NCBI GenBank assembly: GCA_031266665.1
Contig: JAISAO010000013.1
Coordinates: 1 to 64,000, forward strand
Length of the DNA: 64,000 bases
Source of the DNA: Propionibacteriaceae bacterium
GTDB lineage: Bacteria > Actinomycetota > Actinomycetes > Propionibacteriales > Propionibacteriaceae
Direction of reading: 5' to 3'
Part shown: piece by piece, positions 1 through 7,157 of the stretch
Layout of the letters: each line of letters opens with the position of its first letter
Position numbering within the stretch: position 1 is the first letter of the stretch
The notes under the pieces: model-generated
Seen by the model: the letters and a program-made list of their open reading frames with translations, nothing else
Databases searched by the model: none
What the model was told of the DNA's origin: nothing
Made by a program: the position numbers and the translations under genes

Positions 1-38
1 GGCCCGGGCCAAACGCCAATGATCGTTTATCATTGGCC

Positions 39-1184
39 CTATCGCCGGGCCGTCGCCAGACGCCAACTACACCCTGGATTCTGAAGAGCCGCCAAGGCTC
101 CGGCGACGGCCCCGGCGGCGCCGGACCAGACGATGGCGGCCAGGGCGCGGGCGACGGCCGGGCGGTCGGCCGGGTCCAGCCCGGCGCTGACCCAGGCGAC
201 GGCCCCGGCGCCGACGGCGGCGGCCGTAAGGGCCCAGGCCGCCGTCTCCAGGCCGATCTGGGCCAACCGGTCTGGTCGGCTTTGGCCGGCGTGGGCGTTC
301 GAGGCCAGTTCCAGGCGGCGGGCCACGATGGACACGGCGCCGATGACCGCGCCGGCCAGGCCGGCCGCCCACCAGGCGGCGGCCGTCGGGCGGCGGCGCC
401 AGGCGGCGGCCGGGTCCTGAGGCGCCCCCAAAGAGCCGTTGTGCTGTTGCACCTGGGGCGGGTTGGTCTGGGTGTCGGCGTCGGGCAGGATGACGCTGTA
501 GAGCAGGTCGGAGGTGGCCGGCACGACCGGGTACTGGTCGAGCCAGCATTGGTCGAAGGGCTCGGCGGCCGGCGCCAGGGCCAGAACGGCGTAGCCGAAG
601 CCGGGCGAGCGGCCGTCCTGGGGATAGTCGTAGAGGCCGGCCAGCCGGGTCGCCCCGGCCGCCGCCCCGCCCGGGACGGAGCCAGACGCGGCCGGCTGGA
701 CGAAGTCGAGCCGCCGGCCGACCGTCAGCCCGAAGCGCTGGGCGACCTCGCGCGAGACCAGCAGGCCGGCCTGGTCGAAGCCGGTCGACCCGGGCAGCAG
801 CCAGGCGAAGCCGGGACTGACCGAATACCAGGTCAGAGGGCTGTCCGGCAATGGGGCCAGCATCAGGGGGTCGGCCTCGACCCGGACCGCGCCGGCCGCC
901 CGGACGCCGGGCTGCCGGGCCAGGGCGTCGCACAGCCGGCCGTCGATCCCGCCGGGGAGACTGAGCACCAAGGTGGCCGCGCCCCGGGCCTGGAAGTCGT
1001 GGGCCTGGTCGATCACCCGGCGGGCGGCCGAGCCGTCGACCACCACCAGGGCGACCAGGACCAGCCCCAGGGCCAAGGCGCACCAGACGGCGCGGGCCAC
1101 CCCCCGCGCCAGGTCGAGGCCGGCCTCGGAAACGAGGGCGGACAGACGCATGGCGGTCCGGCCCGACCGCTCCGGGAGCGCCAT
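39..1184 (-). CDS. FtsX/MacB-like ABC transporter permease
   Basis: Predicted inner-membrane permease of an ABC system of the FtsX/MacB type. The 381-residue protein has one transmembrane helix near residues 30-50, then a large extracytoplasmic region of about 210 residues. Three more hydrophobic helices follow near 268-290, 314-334 and 345-367, which is the FtsX layout. It starts with ATG directly after the stop of the ATPase gene, so the two are probably translated together. It is last in a four-gene operon with an ATPase, a PG-binding membrane protein and a lipoprotein. Such machines usually perform mechanotransmission or export rather than import. The substrate cannot be read from the sequence. 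Family assignment is by topology and neighbours, not by a diagnostic motif. Confidence 0.7.
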   Translation of the reverse strand: MALPERSGRTAMRLSALVSEAGLDLARGVARAVWCALALGLVLVALVVVDGSAARRVIDQAHDFQARGAATLVLSLPGGIDGRLCDALARQPGVRAAGAVRVEADPLMLAPLPDSPLTWYSVSPGFAWLLPGSTGFDQAGLLVSREVAQRFGLTVGRRLDFVQPAASGSVPGGAAAGATRLAGLYDYPQDGRSPGFGYAVLALAPAAEPFDQCWLDQYPVVPATSDLLYSVILPDADTQTNPPQVQQHNGSLGAPQDPAAAWRRRPTAAAWWAAGLAGAVIGAVSIVARRLELASNAHAGQSRPDRLAQIGLETAAWALTAAAVGAGAVAWVSAGLDPADRPAVARALAAIVWSGAAGAVAGALAALQNPGCSWRLATARR

Positions 1185-1999
1185 CAGTCCGCCTCCGGGA
1201 CGGGACGGCTGGCCGAGACGACCGCCGAGACCATCCAGGCCGGGGCCGCCAGCAGTCCGGCTCCGGGACGGAACGACTGGCCGAGACGACCGCCGAGACC
1301 ATCCAGGCCGGGTCCGGGGCCGCCGTCACCGTCCGGCTCCGGGGCGGGCGGCCGCAGGGCGATGACCTGATGGCAGGCGGCGCTCGTCTTGGGGTCGTGC
1401 GTCGCCACCAGCGTGATGATCCCGGCGCCGGCCATCTGGGCGATGGCCCGGTTGACGGTGGCGGCGGCCGAAGCGTCGAGTTGGGCGGTCGGCTCGTCCA
1501 CCAGCAGCAGGCCGGGGCGGCTGGCGACGGCCCGGGCCAACATCAGGCGGAGGCGCTCGCCCCCGGACAGGTCGCCGTAGGAGCGGTCGGCCGTCGCCGC
1601 CAGGCCGAACTGCCGCAGCAGGGCCAGGGCCGGCGGGACCGCCTCCGCCCGCCGCCGGCCGGCGGCCAGGAAGGGGAAGACGACGTGGTCCAAGGCGCTG
1701 CGCCGGGCCACCCCGTGCGGGTTCTGGAAGACCCAGGCCACCCTCAGCCCGGCCGGGCGCCACACCGTGCCACGCTCCGGCGCGATCCAGCCGGCCACGA
1801 TCCCCAACAAAGTTGATTTGCCCGAGCCGCTGGGCCCGACGACGGCGTGGACCAGGCCGGGGGCGAAGACGGCGCTGATCGGCTGGAACAACTGGTCGCC
1901 GCCGGGGAAGCGATGCGACACCGCCTCCAGCCTCAGGGCCTCCCCGGCCGCGCCCGGCCCGCCCGACGGCGCCGGCAGGATGCCCCAGCCGGGTCTCAC
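1184..1999 (-). CDS. ABC transporter ATP-binding protein (MacB/LolD class)
   Basis: Cytoplasmic ATPase that should power the adjacent FtsX-like permease. The 271-residue frame has Walker A (GPSGSGKST, about residue 55), Q-loop (VFQNPHG), signature motif (LSGGERLRL), Walker B (LLLVDEPTA) with the catalytic Glu, and the switch His (VATHD). The chosen start is a GTG overlapping the TGA of the upstream gene (GTGA at 1996-1999). The frame stays open much further upstream, but only because of the high GC content. The last 45 or so residues are abnormal: a 68-base imperfect duplication (1193-1328) re-reads the same DNA in another frame, giving a tail ending in ASRPVPEAD. The core ATPase domain is intact. 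Confidence 0.88.
   Translation of the reverse strand: MRPGWGILPAPSGGPGAAGEALRLEAVSHRFPGGDQLFQPISAVFAPGLVHAVVGPSGSGKSTLLGIVAGWIAPERGTVWRPAGLRVAWVFQNPHGVARRSALDHVVFPFLAAGRRRAEAVPPALALLRQFGLAATADRSYGDLSGGERLRLMLARAVASRPGLLLVDEPTAQLDASAAATVNRAIAQMAGAGIITLVATHDPKTSAACHQVIALRPPAPEPDGDGGPGPGLDGLGGRLGQSFRPGAGLLAAPAWMVSAVVSASRPVPEAD
1193..1328. repeat. 68-bp imperfect tandem duplication in ABC ATPase 3' end
   Basis: Two head-to-tail copies begin at 1193 and 1261. Both carry CTCCGGGACGG, then GGCCGAGACGACCGCCGAG and CCATCCAGGCCGGG. The period is 68 bases, not a multiple of three, so the second copy is translated in a different frame and extends the protein tail. The copies differ at a few positions, so the event is not brand new. 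Confidence 0.85.
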
Positions 2000-3066
2000 C
2001 GGCACTCCAGGTCCGTCGCCGGGCTCAGCGCCACCTGGGCCGGCGGGTCGCCGTCGTCGAAGACGACGAAGGTCCGCCCCAGCTTCGACCCGACGATGGT
2101 GACACGGTGGACCCGCCCGGTCTCGTCCGCCACGCAACCTGTGGTCGGCCCGGTCGTGGTCAGGGCCGACGGCGGCAGGCTGTGGACCAAGCGGGGCTCG
2201 ACCAGGCGCAGACTGGCCGGGGCCGGACCGCCCTCCTCTTGGCCGGCCAGGCGGCGTTGGACCGTCTCGGCCTCGGCCAAGCCGGCCAGCTCGGCCGCCG
2301 CCACCACGCCGTCGCCGTCCACCGGGGCCGTGACGCCGTCGAGCACCAGCTCCCGCTGGCCGGGGCCGAGATCGTCCGGCAGTGTCTGGACGCGGGCGGC
2401 CACCAGGCCGCCGTCCGCCACCGCCAAGGTCGCGCCGGGCTGCACCCAGTCGCCCAGCCGGGCCTGGCACTGACTGACCGTGGCCGAGGCCGACGGCAGC
2501 CACAGGACCTGGCCGGCGACGAAGCGGCCGGCCGTCGTCGGACCGCCGCCGGCGGCCAGCAGGGCCTGCCAGGCCGCGTCGGTCGCCCCGTCGTACCAGC
2601 CGGAGGCCTCCACCGGCTGGCCCAGTCCGGCCAGCCCCTCTTGCAGCGAGCGAACATCGTCGCCGCTGTCGCCGAAGGCCAGGTCGCGCCAGGGCGGCGT
2701 CCGCAGGGCCAGCGCCACAACCGGCGCCCCGTCCAGGGCGAAGGGGGCGGAGCCGGCGGCGATCATCTGCCCGGACTGGCAAGACGAGGCGGTCACCCGG
2801 CCCGTCCCCGCCGTCGTCAAGGGCGTCCCCGGCGAGGTTTCCAAAAGGACCGTGACCGAGCGCGCGTCATCGGTCTCGGTCGCTTCCACCGGGGCCAGGC
2901 TCGGCTCGGCCGCCGCCTGCAACGAGGGCGGCGGATCAGTCGTGCCGGGGCGCAGCCAGAAACCGACCGCCGCCAGGCCGCCCAACAACAACACCAGCAA
3001 ACCGACGGCCCCCCAGGGCGGTCGCCGCCGGGAGCCGCCCGGCGGCGCCGTCGCCGGGTCGGTCAA
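1996..3066 (-). CDS. Peptidoglycan-binding-domain membrane protein (adaptor of ABC system)
   Basis: Probable membrane-anchored extracellular adaptor for the adjacent ABC machine. The 356-residue protein has a Pro/Arg-rich cytoplasmic N-terminus and a single helix near residues 18-38 (GAVGLLVLLLGGLAAVGFWL). A PG_binding_1 motif follows near residues 130-150 (FGDSGDDVRSLQEGLAGLG), then a beta-rich C-terminal half resembling HlyD-type periplasmic adaptors. The start is TTG at 3066, chosen because GGAGAG lies 6 bases upstream and because it overlaps the lipoprotein stop (TTGA). The ATPase gene overlaps its own stop. In actinobacteria, similar PG-binding proteins are often encoded beside MacB-like ATPase/permease pairs. 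The exact substrate is unknown. Confidence 0.75.
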   Translation of the reverse strand: MTDPATAPPGGSRRRPPWGAVGLLVLLLGGLAAVGFWLRPGTTDPPPSLQAAAEPSLAPVEATETDDARSVTVLLETSPGTPLTTAGTGRVTASSCQSGQMIAAGSAPFALDGAPVVALALRTPPWRDLAFGDSGDDVRSLQEGLAGLGQPVEASGWYDGATDAAWQALLAAGGGPTTAGRFVAGQVLWLPSASATVSQCQARLGDWVQPGATLAVADGGLVAARVQTLPDDLGPGQRELVLDGVTAPVDGDGVVAAAELAGLAEAETVQRRLAGQEEGGPAPASLRLVEPRLVHSLPPSALTTTGPTTGCVADETGRVHRVTIVGSKLGRTFVVFDDGDPPAQVALSPATDLECR

Positions 3067-3758
3067 GAGCTCTCCAGCCAGCAGGTCGTCGCGGCCTCGG
3101 ACGAGCCGGGAGCATAGCGGCTGGCCTCACCGGCGGCCAAGTCGGCCTCAAGCTCCTCGTAGGTCAACGACTCCGGGGCCGCCCCGGTCCGCTGCAGACA
3201 GGCGATGACTCGTTCGTCAACCTGCCGCGGATCGCTTCTCCAAGACTCTCGGTAGATCATGTCGTAGACAACGTCGACGTAGTCCTTGATGGGCAAGTCG
3301 CAAGTCTGATGGATGGCTTCCCGGGCCTCGGCTGTGCTGTCCTTGTCCAGACCAACACTTTTGGATAAGGCAACCGTGTAGATAACCACAGTTCCCTCGT
3401 AGCTGACGCTGGCGTCCGATCCGAGGCCACGGACACAGGCGATCCAATTAGTGTTGACCTGCTTCCAGTCGGCTTCGCTGATCTGGCCCGTCTCCAGAGC
3501 CTGGCGCAGGACCTGAGCGCTGAAATCATCAAGGTTGGTGGCCAAACCCTCAGAAATTGTCTCAACGACCGCACTGTCAAGAGAAGGCCCCGAGGGGTCA
3601 CCCTCTGAAGTGCCCAGACCACCCGAGCAACTGGTCAAGAGAAAGCCCAGCCAAAGCACCCCAGAAGCAGCCACCGCCCTAATCACACAAAGCCGCATAC
3701 TCATTAGTCGCGCGAGCCGGACTGGAAAAAGCCTTGCGGCCCGCTCAACCTTTCCCAT
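3063..3758 (-). CDS. Putative lipoprotein, first gene of export operon
   Basis: Secreted lipoprotein of unknown function. With the ATG at 3758 it has 231 residues. An N-terminal hydrophobic segment ends in the lipobox LLTSC, giving a lipidated Cys at about residue 44. A later in-frame ATG at 3704 would give a more usual signal length but has no ribosome-binding site, whereas AAAGGTGGGG precedes 3758. The mature part is acidic and carries a few Cys residues (WIACVRGLG, TCDLPIKDY, IACLQRTG, TTCWLESS) that could form disulfides. Its stop overlaps the start of the PG-binding gene, so it probably belongs to the same operon. GC content is lower than in the downstream genes. No family recognised. 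Confidence 0.65.
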   Translation of the reverse strand: MGKVERAARLFPVRLARLMSMRLCVIRAVAASGVLWLGFLLTSCSGGLGTSEGDPSGPSLDSAVVETISEGLATNLDDFSAQVLRQALETGQISEADWKQVNTNWIACVRGLGSDASVSYEGTVVIYTVALSKSVGLDKDSTAEAREAIHQTCDLPIKDYVDVVYDMIYRESWRSDPRQVDERVIACLQRTGAAPESLTYEELEADLAAGEASRYAPGSSEAATTCWLESS

Positions 3759-4146
3759 GGCAACCCCACCTTTCAGCTTTGAAATCAACTTTGAAAACCA
3801 GTGGCTTCGCCAATAACTTGATGGGGCTATTATCCCGTTGTACTCCAACGACATATCGAGCCAAGCCACTGATCGTTATCAAACCGTGACTCTTTGCCCC
3901 CTCATCTCCCCCTGTTCCTGGCCCCGGGCCGGGGACACGGGGCCGGGAACAGGGAGGGGTCCGGTTGAAATCACCGCCTCCCTGACGGCAGTCGGCGACT
4001 GGCGCTTCCGCCACCGCGACAGCGGCTAGCCGGAGGCCCCAAACGACCGACGGCGCGCTGCACCGCTCCCCCGAGCGGCCAGCGCGCGGTTCGCGTCGCG
4101 AGAGTAAAATCGTCTGAAGATACAGTAAGGCGTAAGGAGACCGACG
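3759..4146. other. Intergenic region with strong inverted repeat
   Basis: This divergent region lies between the lipoprotein operon (minus) and the VbhA-like gene (plus) and has no credible gene. It is more AT-rich than its surroundings near 3780-3900, as expected for promoters. At 3910-3954 there is a large hairpin: CCCTGTTCCTGGCCCCG pairs with CGGGGCCGGGAACAGGG (one mismatch, 11-base loop). Candidate -10 elements for the plus-strand gene are TAAAAT at 4105-4110 and TACAGT at 4121-4126. Confidence 0.6.
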
Positions 4147-4341
4147 GTGAGCGCTGATGTCAAACCTGAGGCCGGGCGGGAACAACGCCAGCGCCGCCTG
4201 GACGAGGCGTTCCACTCCGGCGAGTTGGAGGGCGCGGTAATCAGCGACGAGCTGCGCGCCGACGGCGCCCGCTATGTGGCTGGCCTGATCGACCCGAAGG
4301 AGATGCTGGCCCGCGCCAAGGCCCGTTATGGAATCTCCTGA
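4147..4341 (+). CDS. VbhA-like antitoxin domain protein
   Basis: Small 64-residue protein resembling the antitoxin half of Fic-type toxin systems (VbhA family). The evidence is the helical motif RRLDEAFHSGELEG followed by ARYVAGLIDPKEMLARA. SGELEG fits the Fic inhibitory signature (S/T)xxxE(G/N), whose Glu blocks the ATP site of Fic AMP-transferases. The GTG start has a near-ideal AAGGAG site 7 bases upstream. An overlapping reading frame starting at 4328 begins MESPEFIDP, which resembles the start of Fic partner proteins. It degenerates into non-Fic sequence after nine residues, so the toxin seems lost. The family call rests on motif recognition, so it is moderate. Confidence 0.6.
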   Translation: MSADVKPEAGREQRQRRLDEAFHSGELEGAVISDELRADGARYVAGLIDPKEMLARAKARYGIS

Positions 4342-4412
4342 GTTCATCGACCCATCGCGAGGGCGGACTGGACGTCCGTTGAGCGTCGGCGCCGCCGTCA
4401 GCGCGCCCGGAT
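4328..4412 (+). pseudogene. Possible 5' stub of a fic toxin gene
   Basis: ATG at 4328 overlaps the antitoxin end and encodes MESPEFIDP, a typical opening of Fic proteins that partner VbhA-like antitoxins. The continuation (SRGRTGRPLSVG) is unlike any Fic core, and no HPFxxGNGR motif follows before the LacI gene. It is best read as a remnant whose body was deleted. It is short, so chance cannot be excluded. Confidence 0.35.
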
Positions 4413-4453
4413 GGGGTCACTCGGTAGTCGAGAATCGGTGGATCAGGGCTCAG
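4413..4453. repeat. Dispersed 3'-end repeat, copy 1
   Basis: On the minus strand this reads CTGAGCCCTGATCCACCG followed by ATTCTCGACTACCGAG and TGACCCC. The TGA in its first bases is the stop codon of the LacI-family gene (4450-4452). Related copies lie at 23739-23780, 27891-27951 and 39071-39130. Confidence 0.75.
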
Positions 4454-5631
4454 ACCCCCGGCGGGGGCGCGGTCGACTGGCGCACCACCAGCCGGGTGGC
4501 CAACTCCAGTTTGGGCTGGGGCGGCGGCGTGCCCCGGTAGGCCAGGGCCAACAGGATGCGGGTGGCCTGGCGGGCCATCTCCTCGATCGGCTGGTGCACC
4601 GTGGTCAGCTTGGGCGTCACCCAGCCGCACAGCGGCACATCGTCGAAGCCGACCACGGACAGGTCCTGCGGGATGCGCAGGCCCAACTCGGCCGCCGCCT
4701 GGTAGACGCCCGAGGCCTGGAGATCGGAGCCGGCGAAGACGGCGGTCGGGCGGGGCTCCAGCCGGAGCAGTTCTAGGGCGCCTTTATAACCGCCGGAGGA
4801 CAGGAAGTCGCCGGGGCGGACCAGGGCGTCGTCCGGCACCACCGCCGCCCGCCCCAGGGCCGCCCGGTAGCCGTCCAGCCGCTCCTGGGAGCAGCGCATG
4901 TCGGCCTCGCCGGTGATGATGCCGATGCGACGGTGGCCCAGTTGGAGCAGGTGCTCGGTGGCGGCCAGGCCGCCGGCGAAGTTGGCCGCCCCGATCACCG
5001 GCACACTCTGGGGGCCGGCCCCGATGGGGTCCAGCAGGACGTAGGGGATGCGCAGCTTGGCCAGTTCGCCGTCCACCCCCTGGCTGAGCCGGGAGACCAC
5101 CAGGATGAGGCCGTCCGAGTGGCGCCGGGCCAGCATGGCCAGCCATTGCCGGTTGCCCAGCAGTTGGCCGTGGGTGGCCGTCACCACGATGCCGGCCCCC
5201 AGCCGGGCCGCCTCCTCCTCGGCCCCGGTCAGGATTTGATTCGACCATTGGGTGTCGATCCCCCGCACCACCACGTCGATCAGCCGGGCCGGGGAGCGGG
5301 CGACGGCCCCGCGGCGGCGGTAGCCCCGCTCGTCCAGCAGGCGGCTGATCTGTGCCCGCCGGTCGTCGGAGATGCCGGGGCGGCCGTTCAAGACCTTGGA
5401 GACGGTGGCCACGGTGGTGCCGGCGGCCGCCGCGATGTCGGCCAGGGAGACGGCCCGGCCCGGCTTCCCGCCCGTCGGCCCGGCGACCGGCTCGTCGGGC
5501 TTCTCGCCCGTCGGCCCGGCGATCGGCTCGTCGGGCTTCCCGCCCGTCGGCCCGGCGGCCACCTCGCCAGTCGGCCCGGCGGCCGGTCGGTCGGTCGGAT
5601 CAGCGGTCGGATCAGCGGTCAGTCGGCTCAT
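4450..5631 (-). CDS. LacI-family transcriptional regulator
   Basis: DNA-binding repressor/activator expected to control the adjacent xylo-oligosaccharide operon. A LacI helix-turn-helix (VSLADIAAAAGTTVATVSKV, then LNGRPGIS) is followed by a periplasmic-binding-protein-like sensor domain ending in the classic VVGFDDVPLCGWVTPKLTTV segment. Unusually, the helix-turn-helix is preceded by about 55-60 residues of low-complexity sequence with repeats of AGPTGGKPDEP, encoded by 36-base tandem units. The ATG at 5631 gives 393 residues. A GTG at 5655 would add eight, and neither has an ideally spaced Shine-Dalgarno site. It is transcribed divergently from the ABC binding-protein gene. Confidence 0.9.
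   Translation of the reverse strand: MSRLTADPTADPTDRPAAGPTGEVAAGPTGGKPDEPIAGPTGEKPDEPVAGPTGGKPGRAVSLADIAAAAGTTVATVSKVLNGRPGISDDRRAQISRLLDERGYRRRGAVARSPARLIDVVVRGIDTQWSNQILTGAEEEAARLGAGIVVTATHGQLLGNRQWLAMLARRHSDGLILVVSRLSQGVDGELAKLRIPYVLLDPIGAGPQSVPVIGAANFAGGLAATEHLLQLGHRRIGIITGEADMRCSQERLDGYRAALGRAAVVPDDALVRPGDFLSSGGYKGALELLRLEPRPTAVFAGSDLQASGVYQAAAELGLRIPQDLSVVGFDDVPLCGWVTPKLTTVHQPIEEMARQATRILLALAYRGTPPPQPKLELATRLVVRQSTAPPPGV
5464..5600. repeat. 36-bp tandem repeats in LacI N-terminus
   Basis: Units of 36 bases begin at 5464 and 5500, with a diverging third at 5536. Each contains CGCCCGTCGGCCCGGCG and GGCTCGTCGGG. They encode 12-residue steps AGPTG(G/E)KPDEP(V/I). The period is a multiple of three, so copy number can vary without breaking the gene. 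Confidence 0.85.
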
Positions 5632-5659
5632 GCTCCCCAGTGCAGCCGAAACCACCCCC

Positions 5660-5808
5660 TTTTGTCACGTAATTTTCGCGAATCGTTATCAGTCCTACAC
5701 CAAAGCTCCTGTCCAGAAGGGCTGACAGCCACGCCTGGCCGTGGCACGATAAGGGCAGGTTGGGTTGAGACACCACCCACGAAAGTTTCGCATCAAGGAG
5801 GACGCGCC
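5660..5808. promoter_or_regulatory. Divergent regulatory region with candidate LacI operators
   Basis: This region between the LacI gene and the ABC operon is AT-richer near 5660-5690. It holds the palindrome TTCGCGAA at 5675-5682 and a second one, CGAAAGTTTCG, at 5780-5790 just before the ribosome-binding site. Both have the symmetric, CG-centred look of LacI-family operators. A hairpin GCCACG-CGTGGC lies at about 5729-5746. AAGGAGG at 5795-5801 is the ribosome-binding site of the binding-protein gene. Operator function is inference. Confidence 0.5.
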
Positions 5809-7122
5809 ATGGAACGCCCGCAGCATCGATTCAAGAAAATTGCCATTGGTTTGGCCGCCTTCGGGCTGGCGGCCGGCCTGACCGCCTGCGGCGACTCGTC
5901 GGCACCCGCCGGCGACGACACCACGGCCGGCGGCGACGCCACCCAGACCCTGATCTGGTGGCACAACATGAACGCCGACCCCGGCCTGGCCTACTGGAAG
6001 ACCGTGGTGGCCGACTACGAGGCCGACCATCCCGGGCTCAAGATCGACATGCAGGTCTACCAGAACGAGGATCTGCGGACCAAGATCCGCACCGCCCTGC
6101 AGTCCGACAGCCCGCCCGACCTGTTCCAGCAGTGGGGCGGCGGCGAGCTGATCGACCAGGTCCAGGCCGGCTACGTCATGGACCTGTCCGACCAGGTGGC
6201 CGACGAGATCGCCGTCATCGGCGAGGGCAACGTGGTCGGCTGGCAGGTCGACGGCCAGACCTACGGCCTGCCCTTCACCCTCGGCATCGAGGGCATCTGG
6301 TACAACAAGGACATGTTTGAGGCCGCCGGCATCACCAGCGTCCCCAAGACCTTGGACGACCTGAGCGCGGCGGTCGAGAAGCTGCGGGCGGCCGGGCTGC
6401 AGCCGATCGCGGTCGGCGGCCAGGACGGCTGGCCGGCGGCCCACTGGTACTTCAACTTCGCCCTGCGCGAGTGCTCCCAGGCCACGCTGGTGGCCGACGC
6501 CACCGACAAGGCCTTCACCGATCCCTGTTGGCAGAAGGCGGCCCAGGACTTGGCCGACTTCGCCGCCACCGACCCCTTCAACGACGGCTGGGTGACGACC
6601 CAGGCCCAGGTCGGGGCCGGCTCCTCGGCCGGCATGTTGGCCAACGGCCAGGCCGCCATGGAGCTGATGGGCATCTGGGAGTCCGGCGTGGTCGGCTCTT
6701 TGACGCCCGACCAGAAGGTGCCGGAGTTCTTGGGCTGGTTCCCCTTCCCGTCGGTGCCCGGCGGCGGCGGCGACCAGAAAGCGGCCATGGCCGGCGGCGA
6801 CGGCTTCTCCTGCCACAAGGACGCCCCGGCCTCCTGCGTCGAATTCATCAAGTACATCCTGTCCGACAAGGTGCAAGCCGGTTACGCCGCCACCGGTTCG
6901 GTGCCGGCCAACCCCAACGCCAACTCCAGCCTGACCGAGCCCATCCTGCAGGACGTCACCGCCCAGGCCAAGGATGTCTCCTACACCCAGCTGTGGCTGG
7001 ACACGGTCTACGGGGCCAACGTCGGCGAGGCCATCAACAACAACGTGGTGGCGTTGTTGCAGGGCCAGTACCAGCCGGCCGAATTCGTCCAGGCCGTCCA
7101 AGAGGCCGCCGCCAAGAGCTGA
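5809..7122 (+). CDS. Sugar ABC transporter substrate-binding lipoprotein (family 1)
   Basis: Extracellular solute-binding lipoprotein for carbohydrate uptake. It has 437 residues from the ATG at 5809, which has AAGGAGG 7 bases upstream. A type II signal peptide ends in the lipobox GLTAC (Cys27). The mature protein begins after a Gly/Asp/Thr linker with TLIWWHNMNADPGLAYWK, and has typical family 1 elements such as YGLPFTLGIEGIWYNKDMF and a C-terminal segment with QAGYAATGSVPANP. Two permease genes follow, and the glycosidase and xylose genes after them make xylo-oligosaccharides the likely ligand. No ATPase gene is present, so a shared MsmK/MsiK-type ATPase encoded elsewhere is expected. Confidence 0.93.
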   Translation: MERPQHRFKKIAIGLAAFGLAAGLTACGDSSAPAGDDTTAGGDATQTLIWWHNMNADPGLAYWKTVVADYEADHPGLKIDMQVYQNEDLRTKIRTALQSDSPPDLFQQWGGGELIDQVQAGYVMDLSDQVADEIAVIGEGNVVGWQVDGQTYGLPFTLGIEGIWYNKDMFEAAGITSVPKTLDDLSAAVEKLRAAGLQPIAVGGQDGWPAAHWYFNFALRECSQATLVADATDKAFTDPCWQKAAQDLADFAATDPFNDGWVTTQAQVGAGSSAGMLANGQAAMELMGIWESGVVGSLTPDQKVPEFLGWFPFPSVPGGGGDQKAAMAGGDGFSCHKDAPASCVEFIKYILSDKVQAGYAATGSVPANPNANSSLTEPILQDVTAQAKDVSYTQLWLDTVYGANVGEAINNNVVALLQGQYQPAEFVQAVQEAAAKS

Positions 7123-7157
7123 GCGGCCAAGTCCCGAGTCCCGGAAGGATCGTCCCG

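Noticed and set aside
33-1370. Long plus-strand frame of 445 codons over the ABC permease
   Set aside because: Gly/Arg/Ala/Pro-only composition typical of GC-rich shadows; the opposite strand has a protein with coherent transmembrane segments.
3838-4029. 63-codon frame over the 3910 hairpin
   Set aside because: The frame runs through both arms of a strong inverted repeat and has no start signal; likely non-coding.
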